In this document: in pieces, positions 1 to 12,240 of the stretch
Position numbering within the stretch: position 1 is the first letter of the stretch
How the letters are laid out: the number at the start of each line of letters is the position of its first letter
DNA from: Sympetrum striolatum
Taxonomy: Eukaryota; Arthropoda; Insecta; Odonata; Libellulidae
Assembly: GCA_947579665.1 (NCBI GenBank)
Contig: OX388343.1
Coordinates: 91,368,254 to 91,432,253, forward strand
Length of the DNA: 64,000 nt
Direction: 5' to 3'
Program-made: the position numbers and the translations under genes
Notes under the pieces: model-generated
Databases searched by the model: none
The model's input: the letters and a program-made list of their open reading frames with translations, nothing else
What the model was told of the DNA's origin: nothing

Positions 1-3000
1 AAATTCAAAAGAATTTTTAGGGTCCATTAATAAAGAGAACTTTCACCCCGGATTTGAATTCAATCCTCGGTATCTATACAATCATCCTAGTTGCATCCAT
101 CAAACCGGTAAGATAAAACAAAGTTAAAGATAATTGAAAACACTTTACATAATCTCTTAAGGTAAATTTCTGTATGGGAACCAACTGAGTACAGTAAAAG
201 TGATTGATAAGTCACCAACAAGTGCATTTGTGATTGTTAATGACATGTGTTTCGTGAAGTAACAGCGGAAATTTTGAAGGAGGGAAAGGTTGATTGATTT
301 GCATAAAATAATAACTCCGAATCTTGATTTATCCTCGACTTTTGCCCACATGCATAGTATCGATGAAAAATTGTGTACTGGCTCTCGCGGGTATTGAAAT
401 GAAAATACCATCGCCATCTAGCTAACTTAGAAACAGTTGACAGAATGAGGAATATTTCATTAAAAATATTTTCAATCGTATATCATTTCAAATACATCAT
501 GACAGTTTTACATGATGCAATCTCCAAATATGATTGAAATAAGAAGATATCTTAAATTGCAAGAGATTTTTGAGTAATTATAACCTTGATTAACATATTG
601 ATCCGTACTGATATCATGATTTAAGTTGCAATATCTGCAGTTGATTTATTCGCTTAACTGCGCTTTAAATTTATATTCTGTCCATAGCATGCTCATTTAT
701 GTTGCTTTTTTATGTCGTATTTTCTTATAGCTACTCTTCTAACCGAAAAAGTGTAAAATTAACTCCTTACTTTATCATTTGAAATCGTTATCTTAGATTT
801 AGCTTTTTGGTAATCAGACAATAAGAAATTATTTATCCTCAGCTAAGAGTAAAGAATTAATCATCCATTGTATGTAAAAAAAATAGCCTAAATTCGCTTT
901 CGCATTATCTTCAATTTTCTGTTATAGAAACCTACCATTTCGAAAGACTGACAAAGAGAAAACATCTCGAAAATACTTATAAGGAAAGATAGATTTTTAA
1001 TTAAAATTCATCCCGAATCTATTTGTGACATTTAATCCTTCAAACAAACGTTATCGAATTTATTTTCTCTCGCCTCATTAATCTAACTCAATTAAGAAGA
1101 TTAAGGGTTAGTAAATGTATAGTGAGTTCTTACTTGGTTTGAGCTCTAATCTTGCATCATTTTCGTGTTGGTTGACTAGTGAAACCACTATGAAACCAAA
1201 CAAAAGCAATATTAGCAAATAAGTAAAATAAAAATATATATAAAGTAGATAAAATTCATATTTCTGGAGCTCTTATATAACATAATACATATTTGAAGTG
1301 AATTAATTTTTTAGAGAAATGATTCTCAGGGTAAAATTTCCGGAGGAAATAATTCTCTCACTTAACACATGCTCATAGCTTAATGCAAATGTCCTAGGCA
1401 ATTCTCTTAAACTTTAAACCAAGCCAATTATTGTATCATCGGTATAGATTTGCTTTCCACAAATTCATATTCTTCCTTATCTTACCTTGTTTTATGGTCT
1501 AGATAGTTGAGTTCAGTCAATCTCAAATTCGAAAACCTATCATTTTCTTCTAGCGAGAAAACTATCTTTTTCTTATTGATTGGTTAGGAAATTGAATGTT
1601 CCAGCTCTATTTTTTCTCTGCACCTTCTATCTCGATCCTGTAACATGATGTTTTAATCCGTTTTTCTCTCAGGATTTCTTAGTAAAAAGACGAGAGTTAA
1701 TTTTTTTGTCATTCTACCTAAATTTCCTTTCTCTTTCCCATGTAAAATCATGAACCAATCTTTTGATAGTTTCTCATTCCAAAACCATACATATGCTTCG
1801 ATTTCCCAAGCCTATGGGTTATTATCATTAAATACTGCTCTTCAAATTGCAATGATTTATTTCATTAACATTGTAATTAATACTTTATAGCCTAAAATTG
1901 TTGACTATCCGTCAACCACGGAATGTTTTCACCCTTTGCTGGCCTTTTCCACGCTTAGAGTTTTCATCTAACTTTACAAAATCAAACATTATATCACCCA
2001 ATAATTTTTTCCACGCGCCTTTTGTTTATTAGATATTGTAAATTATGACTTCGTAATTGGCATATTTTTTTAGAAGTAATAAAGCCTCGGTACTTACGAA
2101 TAATATGTTAAGTAATTAGAAGAATAAAATTGGCAATGCAAGATTGGTGAGACTCTCACATAAGGCTTCAGATATCAAATACGGAAAGGTATCTATTAAT
2201 TAATTCAGTGACCAGGTGATCAAAGTAATCAAAGATTTGACACTGTTACAAAAACTTTAATGAGATACCACAATCAATGCAGATTTTGTTTAGAAAACGC
2301 AGTCCTTGCGAGAATCAAAGTTAGCGTCTGAAACATGGAAAACTTTAAAGTGATAATTATAATAGACAGTTCCTTAACAAAATCTTTCCTAAATACCATT
2401 TCCGCGATTTTTCACATCTCTATTTTGACTTACTAATGACGATGAGATCTTAAGAAATATCAAGTTGATCTATTTTATTCGCCCCAAAGTTCAAAATTTA
2501 TATACAACAAGGAAAAGTTGTTTAGGGCACATTTGATTAAGTACAAACTGAACACAGTCGGGTTTGAGTGAGGGACGCGATTGGGCACCACAGGAGAAGC
2601 GTAATCTGGACTGACAGCTTAATAAGAGAACACCAAAATAGAGTCTACATGACTAGTATGGTATTACTGTTTTCTATACAGAAATGACAGTTTTTCTTCT
2701 AAGTTGATGAATGTTGTGGTAAAAAAGGGAAATGGAGACCGAGAAAGAGGTGATTTAATGTAGTGAACGAGTTCCAGAGGAAATGGCACGTTTGTTACTG
2801 AAAGAAACATAGGATACGTATTAAAAGATTAATGTGTGTATGAAGGGAAATATTTATGCAAGGATATGTATTATCGAAGAATATAAGGAATAGAATAGGC
2901 CATTGGAGTATTTCACCCAAAAGGGAACACCGAAATTTTTATATTTGTAAGTTCGGAAGAGTCTTAGTTCTTAGAAATCAGAAATCGATCGATGGTGAAT

Positions 3001-3050
3001 GCCATTTGGCATATACGTATCTCCGTTTTTGTCGGCAATATCTCAATTTC
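1..3050. other. AT-rich non-coding stretch
   Basis: I see no supportable gene, RNA or repeat here. Open frames are short and compositionally like random AT-rich sequence; the 86-codon minus-strand frame near 157-417 has no recognisable motif. This is probably intergenic or intronic DNA. Confidence 0.6.
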
Positions 3051-3720
3051 ACTTCGGCTGGAAGTAACGTCTAAAGGATTATAGCGGGGGGCGCATCGTC
3101 GAAATGTCTCCATAGACGGAAAGGGACTTCCTAACCCCTTATAATTCTTTTGTTTATCTCTTCCTTGGCCTCCAAATTTTCCCACAACCTCCGTTCACCC
3201 CCATAATCACTCCTTCCACCTCATCTTCTTAACTTTATTCCGTCCCAACCAAAGGTTTCCAACTAATCCCTTCCTTTCATCCCTTTAACTTGGAGGCAAT
3301 CCAATTTCCTCTCGTTTGCGGTGCCTCCGGATCTTTTTTCGTCCCTTTTTTGTGGCCACGCCCCCCTCATCTGACCCTTTCAATTGACCTCCCGAGCGGT
3401 CATCATAATAATCTTCCGCCACCCTTTTTTACTCCTTCCTTTTAAGAAAATGGAGGTAGTCCGAGGGTTTTTTTTTAATTCCCTTGAGTGGTTTCGGTTG
3501 GTGGTTTCCAAGTTTTTCTTTTCCTCGTCGGCTTCCTCTTTTTTTCGGTGCCGCTTTATTGCATCTCCAGTGACTCGCTTCTTTTCTTCCCTCTCATTAG
3601 AATATGACTTAAGGGACGTTGTCATGACGAAGACGCCTCTAATTAGAGGGATGAGGGTTTGGTCCCAAACATCCAGAGCGAAATGACTCGCAGCGGCTTC
3701 GTTCAAGTTTCTCAATTACT
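3051..3720. other. Pyrimidine-rich, GC-raised island with clustered palindromes
   Basis: From about 3,120 to 3,600 the plus strand is strongly C/T-biased. The right-hand part then carries several short dyads within 50 bp: GTCATGAC at 3,621-3,628, the perfect 14-mer CCTCTAATTAGAGG at 3,636-3,649 (with a TAATTA homeodomain core), and GTTTGG-TC-CCAAAC at 3,656-3,669. Overlapping 100- and 111-codon frames on opposite strands follow the base bias and are not convincing genes. A regulatory element is possible; this is inference from motif clustering only. Confidence 0.3.
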
Positions 3721-5535
3721 TTTCAATTTCAGCAATTATGATCTTTCAATTGAGAAGGATGATATAACTGGAGATTCCAGAACTAAACCCTGAAAATGTA
3801 AAAGGAGTCGGATTTTTCGTTTCGGAAACATTCGTCGATCGATTTCATGCTTCTAAAATGCTAATACTATAAGTTTCCGAAATCCATATCAATATTTCTA
3901 AAAAAAAACACCGTTTTCCTTTAATTATTTACTTTCAGTTTAAAAAAATGTTTTTCAGAAGTGTGAGCGGACATCCCTCTTCCACCAATTACCTAATGGA
4001 GTCCAAGAAGGAGCTAAGAAATTATTGATTAACTGAAATATTGGTTATCAGGATGTCTCCGCGTAAATAAGATAAAATAGCATTTTTTTAATGCGACAAG
4101 CATTTGATGGGATATATCTTGTTATTAGTGGAGAAGCAAATATAATTCTAGCAGGGTAGGTCCATCATGGTGTTATTTAGTTTACTGGTATCCTTTACAC
4201 ATACTATTAGAAGACGGCAGAAAGCATAAACAAAGAGCTATATCCCAATATATACTTCTGTTCACTCAATTCTTATACTTTTCTTACCGGCAATTCCATT
4301 GAAAGCAACATTTATACGGAAATATTTTAATAAATATTATTATCACATACTCTGATTTTTTTAGCATAGCAACGATCTAAATCCTGGAATTTATTTTAAT
4401 AAAGTAAAAATGGGATATTAATAAACGTACTATATATGTATTTATATACAAATTTTAATAATTGGTACTTGAGATGTTACCGTAGGTTTTCGTAGAACTA
4501 ACCTGATTGTTGTAGTAGAAGTATAAAGGCTTTCTCTTGGCGAAATAAAATAAATATCCATGAAATACAAGTCAAGCATGGAAAGGATGCAGGGTATTTA
4601 TAAACATGTTGCAGAGGTGGTCCGTACCAAAAAGGAGTAGATTAAATTCAATAAATTCAAACACAATTTTTAGTAGTGTGCCATTCTTTAATAACCTTTT
4701 ATATTTACAGCCTTATCCACTTCTTTAAGCGAAATAGTAGCTTTAGTATGTCTTTTGGACGTCATTCATATTCACTCCACGATCTAAATTATGTGAGCAT
4801 TATATGATGAGCTTGTGAGTATTATGTCGTTGAATTGGATATTTTGTGTGGATAAAAATCCTAACGTATGTACATCCGCGCAATTAAGGATTTATTTTGG
4901 TTTAAAATGAAAGGCCCATTTTAGGATGAATTGAAATTCAAGGCTGTTATAATAGATTTTATCGTGGTTGAGATGATTACAATCCGGAAAACTTTAGGTA
5001 GCAATTTTCTAGTTCATAAAACTTTTTAACTAGAAAGATGTATAAAATAGATTAAGATGTAATATCATAATTAAATACAGAGTTGAGAATCAAAAAATAA
5101 TCCCGATGATAAATGTAATTCTAATCAAGAAAGATCCATTGCTCATTCACTTTCACCTTCTTATCATGAAAAATAAATTGCAATATTTTGGGCGAAATTA
5201 GACTAAAGAGTCTTCTCTTTAATTTAACCCGCCATAAATTGAAATAGAATGAATAGATAAATAATATTAAAATCAATTTAAATTTGAGAAGAATGGGAAA
5301 CATATTTTTGGATTAAAAATGCCTAAATTAATATTATCCCTGGCAAAAGATGCTTTATTTACGCTATTTCGTGGCTAAGACAGTAAAAATTTAATCATCA
5401 TGCTTACCTACAAATATTAATTATCATGAAATGCTTTAGTATAATATGCATTCCAGTTATACGCAAGTTAATGCTTTTCGCTGACTGTAACCCAGACTTT
5501 GCCAATAAGAGGCATCGGTAAATAATTTCGCAAGT
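3721..5535. other. AT-rich non-coding stretch
   Basis: I found no gene, tRNA or structured repeat in this stretch. Confidence 0.55.
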
Positions 5536-5576
5536 CTGGAAATCGAACTAGGTTTCTTATTACGTTAGCTACACTT
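5536..5576 (-). repeat. Possible tRNA-derived SINE relic (B-box remnant)
   Basis: Read on the minus strand, this segment contains a B-box-like core, AGTTCGATTTCC, close to the Pol III consensus GGTTCGANNCC. About 25 nt upstream is a weak A-box-like GTGTAGCTAACG. The flanks do not fold as a full tRNA cloverleaf, so this is at best a decayed SINE or tRNA fragment. Confidence 0.25.
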
Positions 5577-5739
5577 CTGTTGGGTAAAACCTAAAAGATA
5601 CGACATTCTATCGCAAATTTTGATTAGGAGTACTTTTTTAACGCCAATTTAGAGCTGCTGATTAAAATGACACGTAACATTTAAAAAAACACAAATAAAA
5701 TGTAATGGCAAAATCAAGAGCGGTTCGCCTGTGAATGGT

Positions 5740-6480
5740 TTTTCACCCGAAATATAATTATACCTTTTTGGAATTCATTCAAGAGCGGCGGAATTTTTTG
5801 CGGCCACAAACATCTCTTCAGACCAAGGAGGATGGTAACGACTGAAAACGAACTCTTTTCCACTCCAACTAGCAATTTCCTCGCCAATCCCTCCCTCCAA
5901 TTTCATTAACGATTCCTTCCTCCTCACATCGCTCCCTCCAATCTTCACCTCCATTCACTTTTTTCCCCTTCGCCCAAGATTTTTCACGCTCTGAAACACC
6001 CTCTTCTGCCTCAAACTATCGAATGTTTTTCGCCTTCTGGGAAATAAACATCTCCTCCCCGATCCAAAAAACCCCAGTGAATTAAGCCTTGTCCTTCGTG
6101 CCTTTCCGTGCGTGTACCGACAACTCTTCTAATGAATTACAACTTCCGGCGCTGCGATTTTATCCGACTTCACTTTTCCGAGTACAGATATCATCTCCGG
6201 AGCGCAACACCTAGGCTTTTCTCCGACTGCAAACGGTCCCTTCCTCTCCCGTGTACTTCTCATCCGTTACTGGGAACTCCACCAGGAATCAACGTAATGT
6301 CCGCCTCTTCACTTAGTGGCCGAATCTCTACCGTATCGTTGAAAGAATCAGTTCGAGCAACATTAACTGATTTCAATCTCGTTATCGATGCTTATTCACG
6401 ATCCGTATTAAATCTTTGCCATAGAATCTCTACCAACATCTATTCAACTTGCTCATGGTAACTGGAATTATCGCCAGCAA
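5740..6480. other. C/T-rich, GC-raised island without a supportable gene
   Basis: Between about 5,860 and 6,060 the plus strand is pyrimidine-rich. A 117-codon plus-strand frame starts near 6,108, but it shows no domain, no periodic composition and no splice context. Such islands recur through the window and may be regulatory or older, less decayed DNA. Confidence 0.25.
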
Positions 6481-7560
6481 ACAAATGGCAGTTTAAACAC
6501 GAATAGGACCAACTTAAAGGCCAACACGTTGTGTAATACGTTATTTTTTAATTTATATTTTAGTTTAGAATGAAACTTCGAACCAATTTGTATCTAATTA
6601 TTATGCTATACATGCTTAAATGTTTATTTACCAGCTTTTAAATATGATTTGAAAAATGTTAAGCAATAATATTTGGAGCGATATCTCGCGGTCACTCACG
6701 CTCTTTCAATTATTAATTATAGATAACTAGTTTTATGTTTCGGGAAAGAAACTTTTAAAATCAATTCACATTGTGTCAACGATATTTCGTTCCAGAATCT
6801 TCACATATGGTATCACTTGATTCGAAAAAAATGAAACGTATCTTTGAGAGAATTAAATATACTTATCTCAAGTTAACCTTGTTTGATTCCACGGATGAAA
6901 CATAGTGATTGCAGTATTTTCTATCACGGTAATTTTACGTTCGATAAGGACTTGATAGTATTACTTAACCTAGTATTATTACACCCAAACCAATTCATTC
7001 AACCAAATTTAGTAAATAAAATAATTCCTCGATAAAGTAATGAATTTACTTTCGAAATTTTTCCACTACTAAAGGCGGAGAGAGGAAGTTGATAACTGAA
7101 GAATGATTCACAATGGTCCTATATTTACGTAAATATTGAGTGTTGTACAGAAAAATAAATTAATAAATGGTAATAATTATAAATAAATCATGATAGAAAC
7201 CTTTACTTTTTATCGATTTAATTAAAAATTAATTGACGAAGTCTTGATCGATCATTCAACCATAGTCTTTTTCAAAGAAGAGAAAATATTGAATTTAACC
7301 TTCTCGTCAATATTGACTTGTTTTTATTAAACTTAATAAATTGATATTTAATTTTCATTTTTTTATCGAATGACATAAAATGTAATTTTAAGCATTGACA
7401 CTAGCTAACAAGTTATTTATTCTATTATTTACTTCATTAGTTTTATCAACTGACTCTTTGAATATAATATCGAGAAAAGTCTTACATTTGATTTCACTTC
7501 ACTATTATACATTAAATGAAAATTACTGGCATACCTTAGTTTGCTTTGGAGCTTTCGAAA
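6481..7560. other. AT-rich non-coding stretch
   Basis: Nothing supportable is seen. The sequence is low in complexity, with many short A/T runs. Confidence 0.55.
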
Positions 7561-8240
7561 TACTTTCCTTTATTAATAATTGGATACACAAGCCTTGATT
7601 TGTAATTCCATATCATTAGAAATTTCTTATCCCGCGAACATAAATCCATTGTTTTATAGTTCCTTGTCGAGTTACGGAGCAGAAAATTCCTCGACTCCCC
7701 TCTTCTGGTTTATTCGTCGGGCTGAGAATCAAGAGGAAATAAGCGCTGCCCCTGAATCATATCCAATTAGTGACGTTCCTTTGGCTCAGCGATTAAGAGC
7801 ACCGTTTATTCAAACCTCTCCCACGTTCTCCATTATTCCGTCTCATTACCGCTTCGGTAGGCGTGTAAGTCGAGAAGCCTCAATTTAATCAATTTGCATT
7901 TCAAAATTCCTCCGAGAGGATTTGCGTAACAACCTGCCAAGCTAATTAAAGAAACAATTTCGAAAGTTTTTCTCCCGCAGTGGTCGATAAAACACACTTT
8001 TAAATTCAGAAACGGTTTTGCTCGTGTTCGCAATTGGGCGTGTGTTCTTATTTATATCCTCCCGTGCTCCCATGTGAGATGGAGGGAATGTCGTAACGTA
8101 CGCGGAAGGCGAGGATGAGCGGAGTGAGCGAAAGCAATCGGAAGCGTCATTCCTCGAGTGTTTCCCTTAATTCAATGCAAGTTTAATCTGCAAAGTGGTT
8201 GCTTCTCTGGAAAGGTGATTTTTAAGTCTCCTCGCTTCAT
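7561..8240. other. GC-raised island without a supportable gene
   Basis: Base composition rises here and CpG dinucleotides are common around 8,080-8,160. A 102-codon plus frame (7,580-7,888) has no recognised domain. No consensus splice pair or promoter core stands out. Confidence 0.25.
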
Positions 8241-9036
8241 CTCTTCATGAATAATAATGGTGATGAGTTCATCGAAACAATTTTTGAAGTATGCAAAATG
8301 CCTGTACTGAGGAATTAATCATAAATCACGAAAATCTTTTACTTTTTGAAAGCGGTTTTAGCTAATTTGTATGATTCTATTCGTCTCTGACAATAGTTCA
8401 TACATATTTTCATCGTTTCTGTAGTTCTGTGGTGTAGGTAGGTGTGGCCGACATCATTAAGCCATCAGACATAAGAAATCAGTCTTCCTCCTGTGCTAGA
8501 AGTCTCTGATCGACATTATAGAGTTAAAACAAGTAACAATGGAAATTTTCCATTCAAATCCGAATCGTCAAGAATTTTTCTATATAGGAAAAATTTATTT
8601 TAGTAATAGATTCAATTATTATGAACGGAGCTTTTCCTTTACTCGGATCAGTTATAAACATAAGAATATTCATAAATACTGATAAGTATATTTTCAGTTT
8701 TGACTTCTAAATGAACCGCCTTATCTAATTTCGGAAATTAAAAGATTTCATTTTGCAATATATATCTGGGTTACCAGAATTTCATTTCTTTAACTATCTA
8801 TTGTTTGTATTTAGTTAGCCTATTATGAAGTAACCTAATATATAGGGGGAATCGATATATTGGTGACAAAAACCAAAGATCTTAATTTTATATTTACCGA
8901 CTAAAGTTCATGCCTGTCCATTGCCGTTGGGTACAATACTTGTCTGATTTCAATTAATTGATATTTTATTAATTTGTCATTTCCTTTTGTTTTCATATTT
9001 TGCGTGAGTTAATTTTCTCTCATTTTGATAAGGCAG
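8241..9036. other. AT-rich stretch ending in a splice-acceptor context
   Basis: There is no gene here. The last 35 bases form a pyrimidine-rich tract ending in an AG at 9,035-9,036, which is the acceptor proposed for the exon that follows. Confidence 0.4.
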
Positions 9037-9120
9037 ATGAGTGTCACTTGTCTCAATGGAGAATGGCCACCGTCACGGAAGAAGCGCTGGGAACAATGTC
9101 GACTGAATTCCGAAACTGAG
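9037..9120 (+). CDS. Candidate 84-nt coding exon, possibly a first coding exon
   Basis: The segment is flanked by a good 3' splice site (pyrimidine tract, then GGCAG at 9,032-9,036) and a full consensus donor (GAG|GTAAGT at 9,121). It is 84 nt long, exactly 28 codons, and markedly more GC-rich than its surroundings. The first frame is open throughout, starts with ATG directly after the acceptor, and encodes a basic stretch that includes EWPPSRKKRWEQ. The other two forward frames contain stops. A second ATG at 9,060 in another frame has a reasonable start context but ends in TGA three bases before the donor. I do not recognise the protein. If real, the rest of the gene lies across long introns, mostly outside the window. 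The alternative is a 5'-UTR exon or a chance arrangement. Confidence 0.4.
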
Positions 9121-11980
9121 GTAAGTAGAATTTATATTTATGTCTTCTTTTATAAAAAATATGTAAAATTTAGTTAGGTAATGGTATTTCTCTTGAATCT
9201 CCTTATTCCAATCAAAGCAGAAGGGGCGGTTACAATCCCAATGTACGAGAAGAACTGTTCGTTATTCATTCGATTAGATGAGTTGTGGCGTATAAACAGT
9301 AGGAGTAGCGTAGAGAGTAGATGTAATTAGAGTATTACAGTTTAGATAATGATAATGACCACACTTCAATGAACAACTTCTTAAATTTAAATGAGAGAAA
9401 TTTTAATATTTAGTGTAATATAATGCATAATGATACGTTAGTTATTTCTTGAATGCTCTTACCTATTGTTTAAAACGTTGAATTTGAATGTAGACATGGT
9501 ATTCTTCAGGATTATGATAATCAATTCTATTTAACTTTATATTGCTTCCATGGAAAATATCGTCCTTAAAAATATTCATTAGATCATTACACTTTACTTT
9601 TCGGTACTTTAATTAGTTTTGTTTTCCTTCGTTAGGTATCTATTAGCATTTTTGCATCACTTTCGATTCTTGCTGGACATGCATTTTCGCTTTCCCGTCT
9701 TAATCTAAATTTCTTTAATTAGAAGTGAAAGGTATTTTCATACGTGCCATGAGATCTTTACAAGGCTGATTGCTATTTTGCTTTTCCTTTCCATTGCTTT
9801 CTCGATCAAATTGTTCTCGAAATATGCTGGCAATGTTTCTAAAATATATTCGTTAGACCCAGTATGTGATTTCAACTACCTTCATGTAACCTCGCTTTTC
9901 ATAGTTCAAGGTAATCATTTACTTACCTTGGACAAACCAAGGTCTATAAATTATTTATCCTTATTTTGCTTTACGTCAGGGGATATACTGAACTAACGTT
10001 ATATTTTGGTTTCATATCGGTTTATATAAGATTTTTAATATTTTGAATTCCGTTCTTAACCACTACACCTCACTAGAGACTAATGGCATCGATTGGGCAC
10101 AAGGGTTCCTCCCGACGGTCTTTAGCAAAGGGAGGATATGGGTTTGATCAAAGTGGATATTAAGAGACTTTTTAACACCATTAATATTCCTACCTCCCAA
10201 TGAGTAACTTCGAATCGCTATCGCATAGTCATTTCTACAATACCTGATTTCGTCTCGAACCAATTATCTCTTACTATGCAAGGTGTTACGTGGCATGTAA
10301 TGAAGATATTTTGTCACTTAAATGAATTTTTACTGCCTCTTTAAATCAATTTCTCCTTAGAAAAGGAAATAAGTAGCAGATACGAAACCGGACATTTAAT
10401 GTTGCGATAATTTTTTAATCTTTGCGAATTCTAGTTTTCGTAGCACATTCCTAAGCACTTCAATTCTTTACTATGGAAAAAGGGATTTTTATACAAAATA
10501 ATGCAAAAGTTTGAAAAGTAATGATCATCAATTCTTAATTTCGATTCCTAAAAATGCTGTTTCAGTAGATAGTGTTTCCAATAGAAGATGTTGAAAAAAG
10601 GACAGAAGGAGAACTTCTTTCAGTTACACTATAGTTAGGGAGAAAGTATTGAATTAAATACGTATACGAGCAACTTTGAAGTCATCTACCTGTGTTTAGC
10701 AAAACGGGTCTCCGTTAGTGAAGAAATATTCGGGAAACGCCTGGAGCGTTGATTGAGGCAACCCGTTTGACCTAGCTGCTAATTTAGCTGCATATCGTCA
10801 CAATGACGTGAAAATAGCGAGGAAGACTTGCGTGCAGATTTCCTAATCATGACGATTTAGCCTCGAGGAAAATAAATACAGTGTTCTCCAAGAGTCAAAA
10901 GAAACATGAAATTCCTCCCAACGGTGCCATTAAATAGATATATGAAAATTATTTGCTACTAAAAGCAAAATCTTGTAAGCCTAAAAATATTAATTTTCTA
11001 ATCACTTCTGTTATAACTGTATCTATCGGTGTTTTCTATTATTGATGTACGTACCATTTCATAATAATGTAAAATTTACGATACAGTTTTCCTATCGCTC
11101 ATTCTTGTTCTATTAGACATATATCACATTTTAAGCAGAAGTAGATTACGTTTTCTTCATTTTCCGTTCTTTCTTAATTATAAACATGTACATAATAAAC
11201 GTGATTACTCATTATTTATTTAAGGCCATAGCAACCAATAGAAGATCTTTGTATACCTCCGCACTATTTTAATGGCATCTTGGATTAACTATTTGGTAGA
11301 ATCATCTTGTGGAGGAGAGTGCAGAAGATGTGCAATACAAAATCTACTAGAAATATATATACATAAGGGTTACTTTTCAAATCTCCTATTTTAAATTAAT
11401 CTCTCTCTCTCTCTCCTCTACGATCTTCTTCATTACGAATTTGGTATTTAAAAATACACTCTAATCTGTTTTCAGAATAATGATTGTTCAATATTTTCAT
11501 AAATTTAATTTTTCCGTTAATTCGCTTCTTTCAATATGCGTAAGATTCCTTATTAAGATTGGCAGATGAATATCTGATATCAATATGAATACCATCATGG
11601 TAGGCAGAAATTAAAGTTGCATTCAGGCATAGGAATGTAATTATTTAAACTCAGCTTCTGAGATATTTACTAACAGTAAAAATATTATAAATAGTTACGC
11701 AAAATACGAATCCTATCACAATGCCATGGTATGATCATGACATCCGGTGATTAGGTGATTCAGAAATAACGGGACGTATTTTTAATTTTCAAATACTGGT
11801 CATTCATCCGCTCAGCACTCAATGTCGACCTTTTAGTTCAAGAAGCTGTATCACAACCTTTGGAAGAAAGAATTTTCGAGGCATGGAGACTTAAATCTCC
11901 AATTATCCTCCATTACGGTTCGTCTATTTCGGGCACATTCATCTAGGGAAACGGTAATCTCGTTTTTATTTCCGAATCCT
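9121..11980. other. AT-rich stretch, possibly intronic
   Basis: If the preceding exon is real, this is the start of its downstream intron. Only a slightly GC-raised patch (about 10,060-10,260) and a short (CT)n run at 11,401-11,416 interrupt the AT-rich background. Confidence 0.4.
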
Positions 11981-12240
11981 CGTTGGAGCTGTACACCGCG
12001 TCACCAATCAAAATAATTTCAACGAGTCACTGTGTTTACTTATCCGTTCTCAAAGAGTCACGGGGCACTCGTTCCGTCATTCGATGCAATTTTCTCTCCA
12101 ATTTTCTTGCACACTGGAGAGGCGCATTGCTTCTGGCACATTTTTTGTCCTTCTCGGGAATTCATTCTGGTTGCGAAACGACAGCGGCGCTGCAGCGATG
12201 AGTCATATAGGCATTCATTCCATTCTTAACGGGATTAAAA
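11981..12240. other. Small GC-raised patch
   Basis: Three overlapping plus-strand frames of 65-78 codons share this patch. Coexisting open frames of that kind point to base composition and not to coding. No domain or splice context is recognised. Confidence 0.2.
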
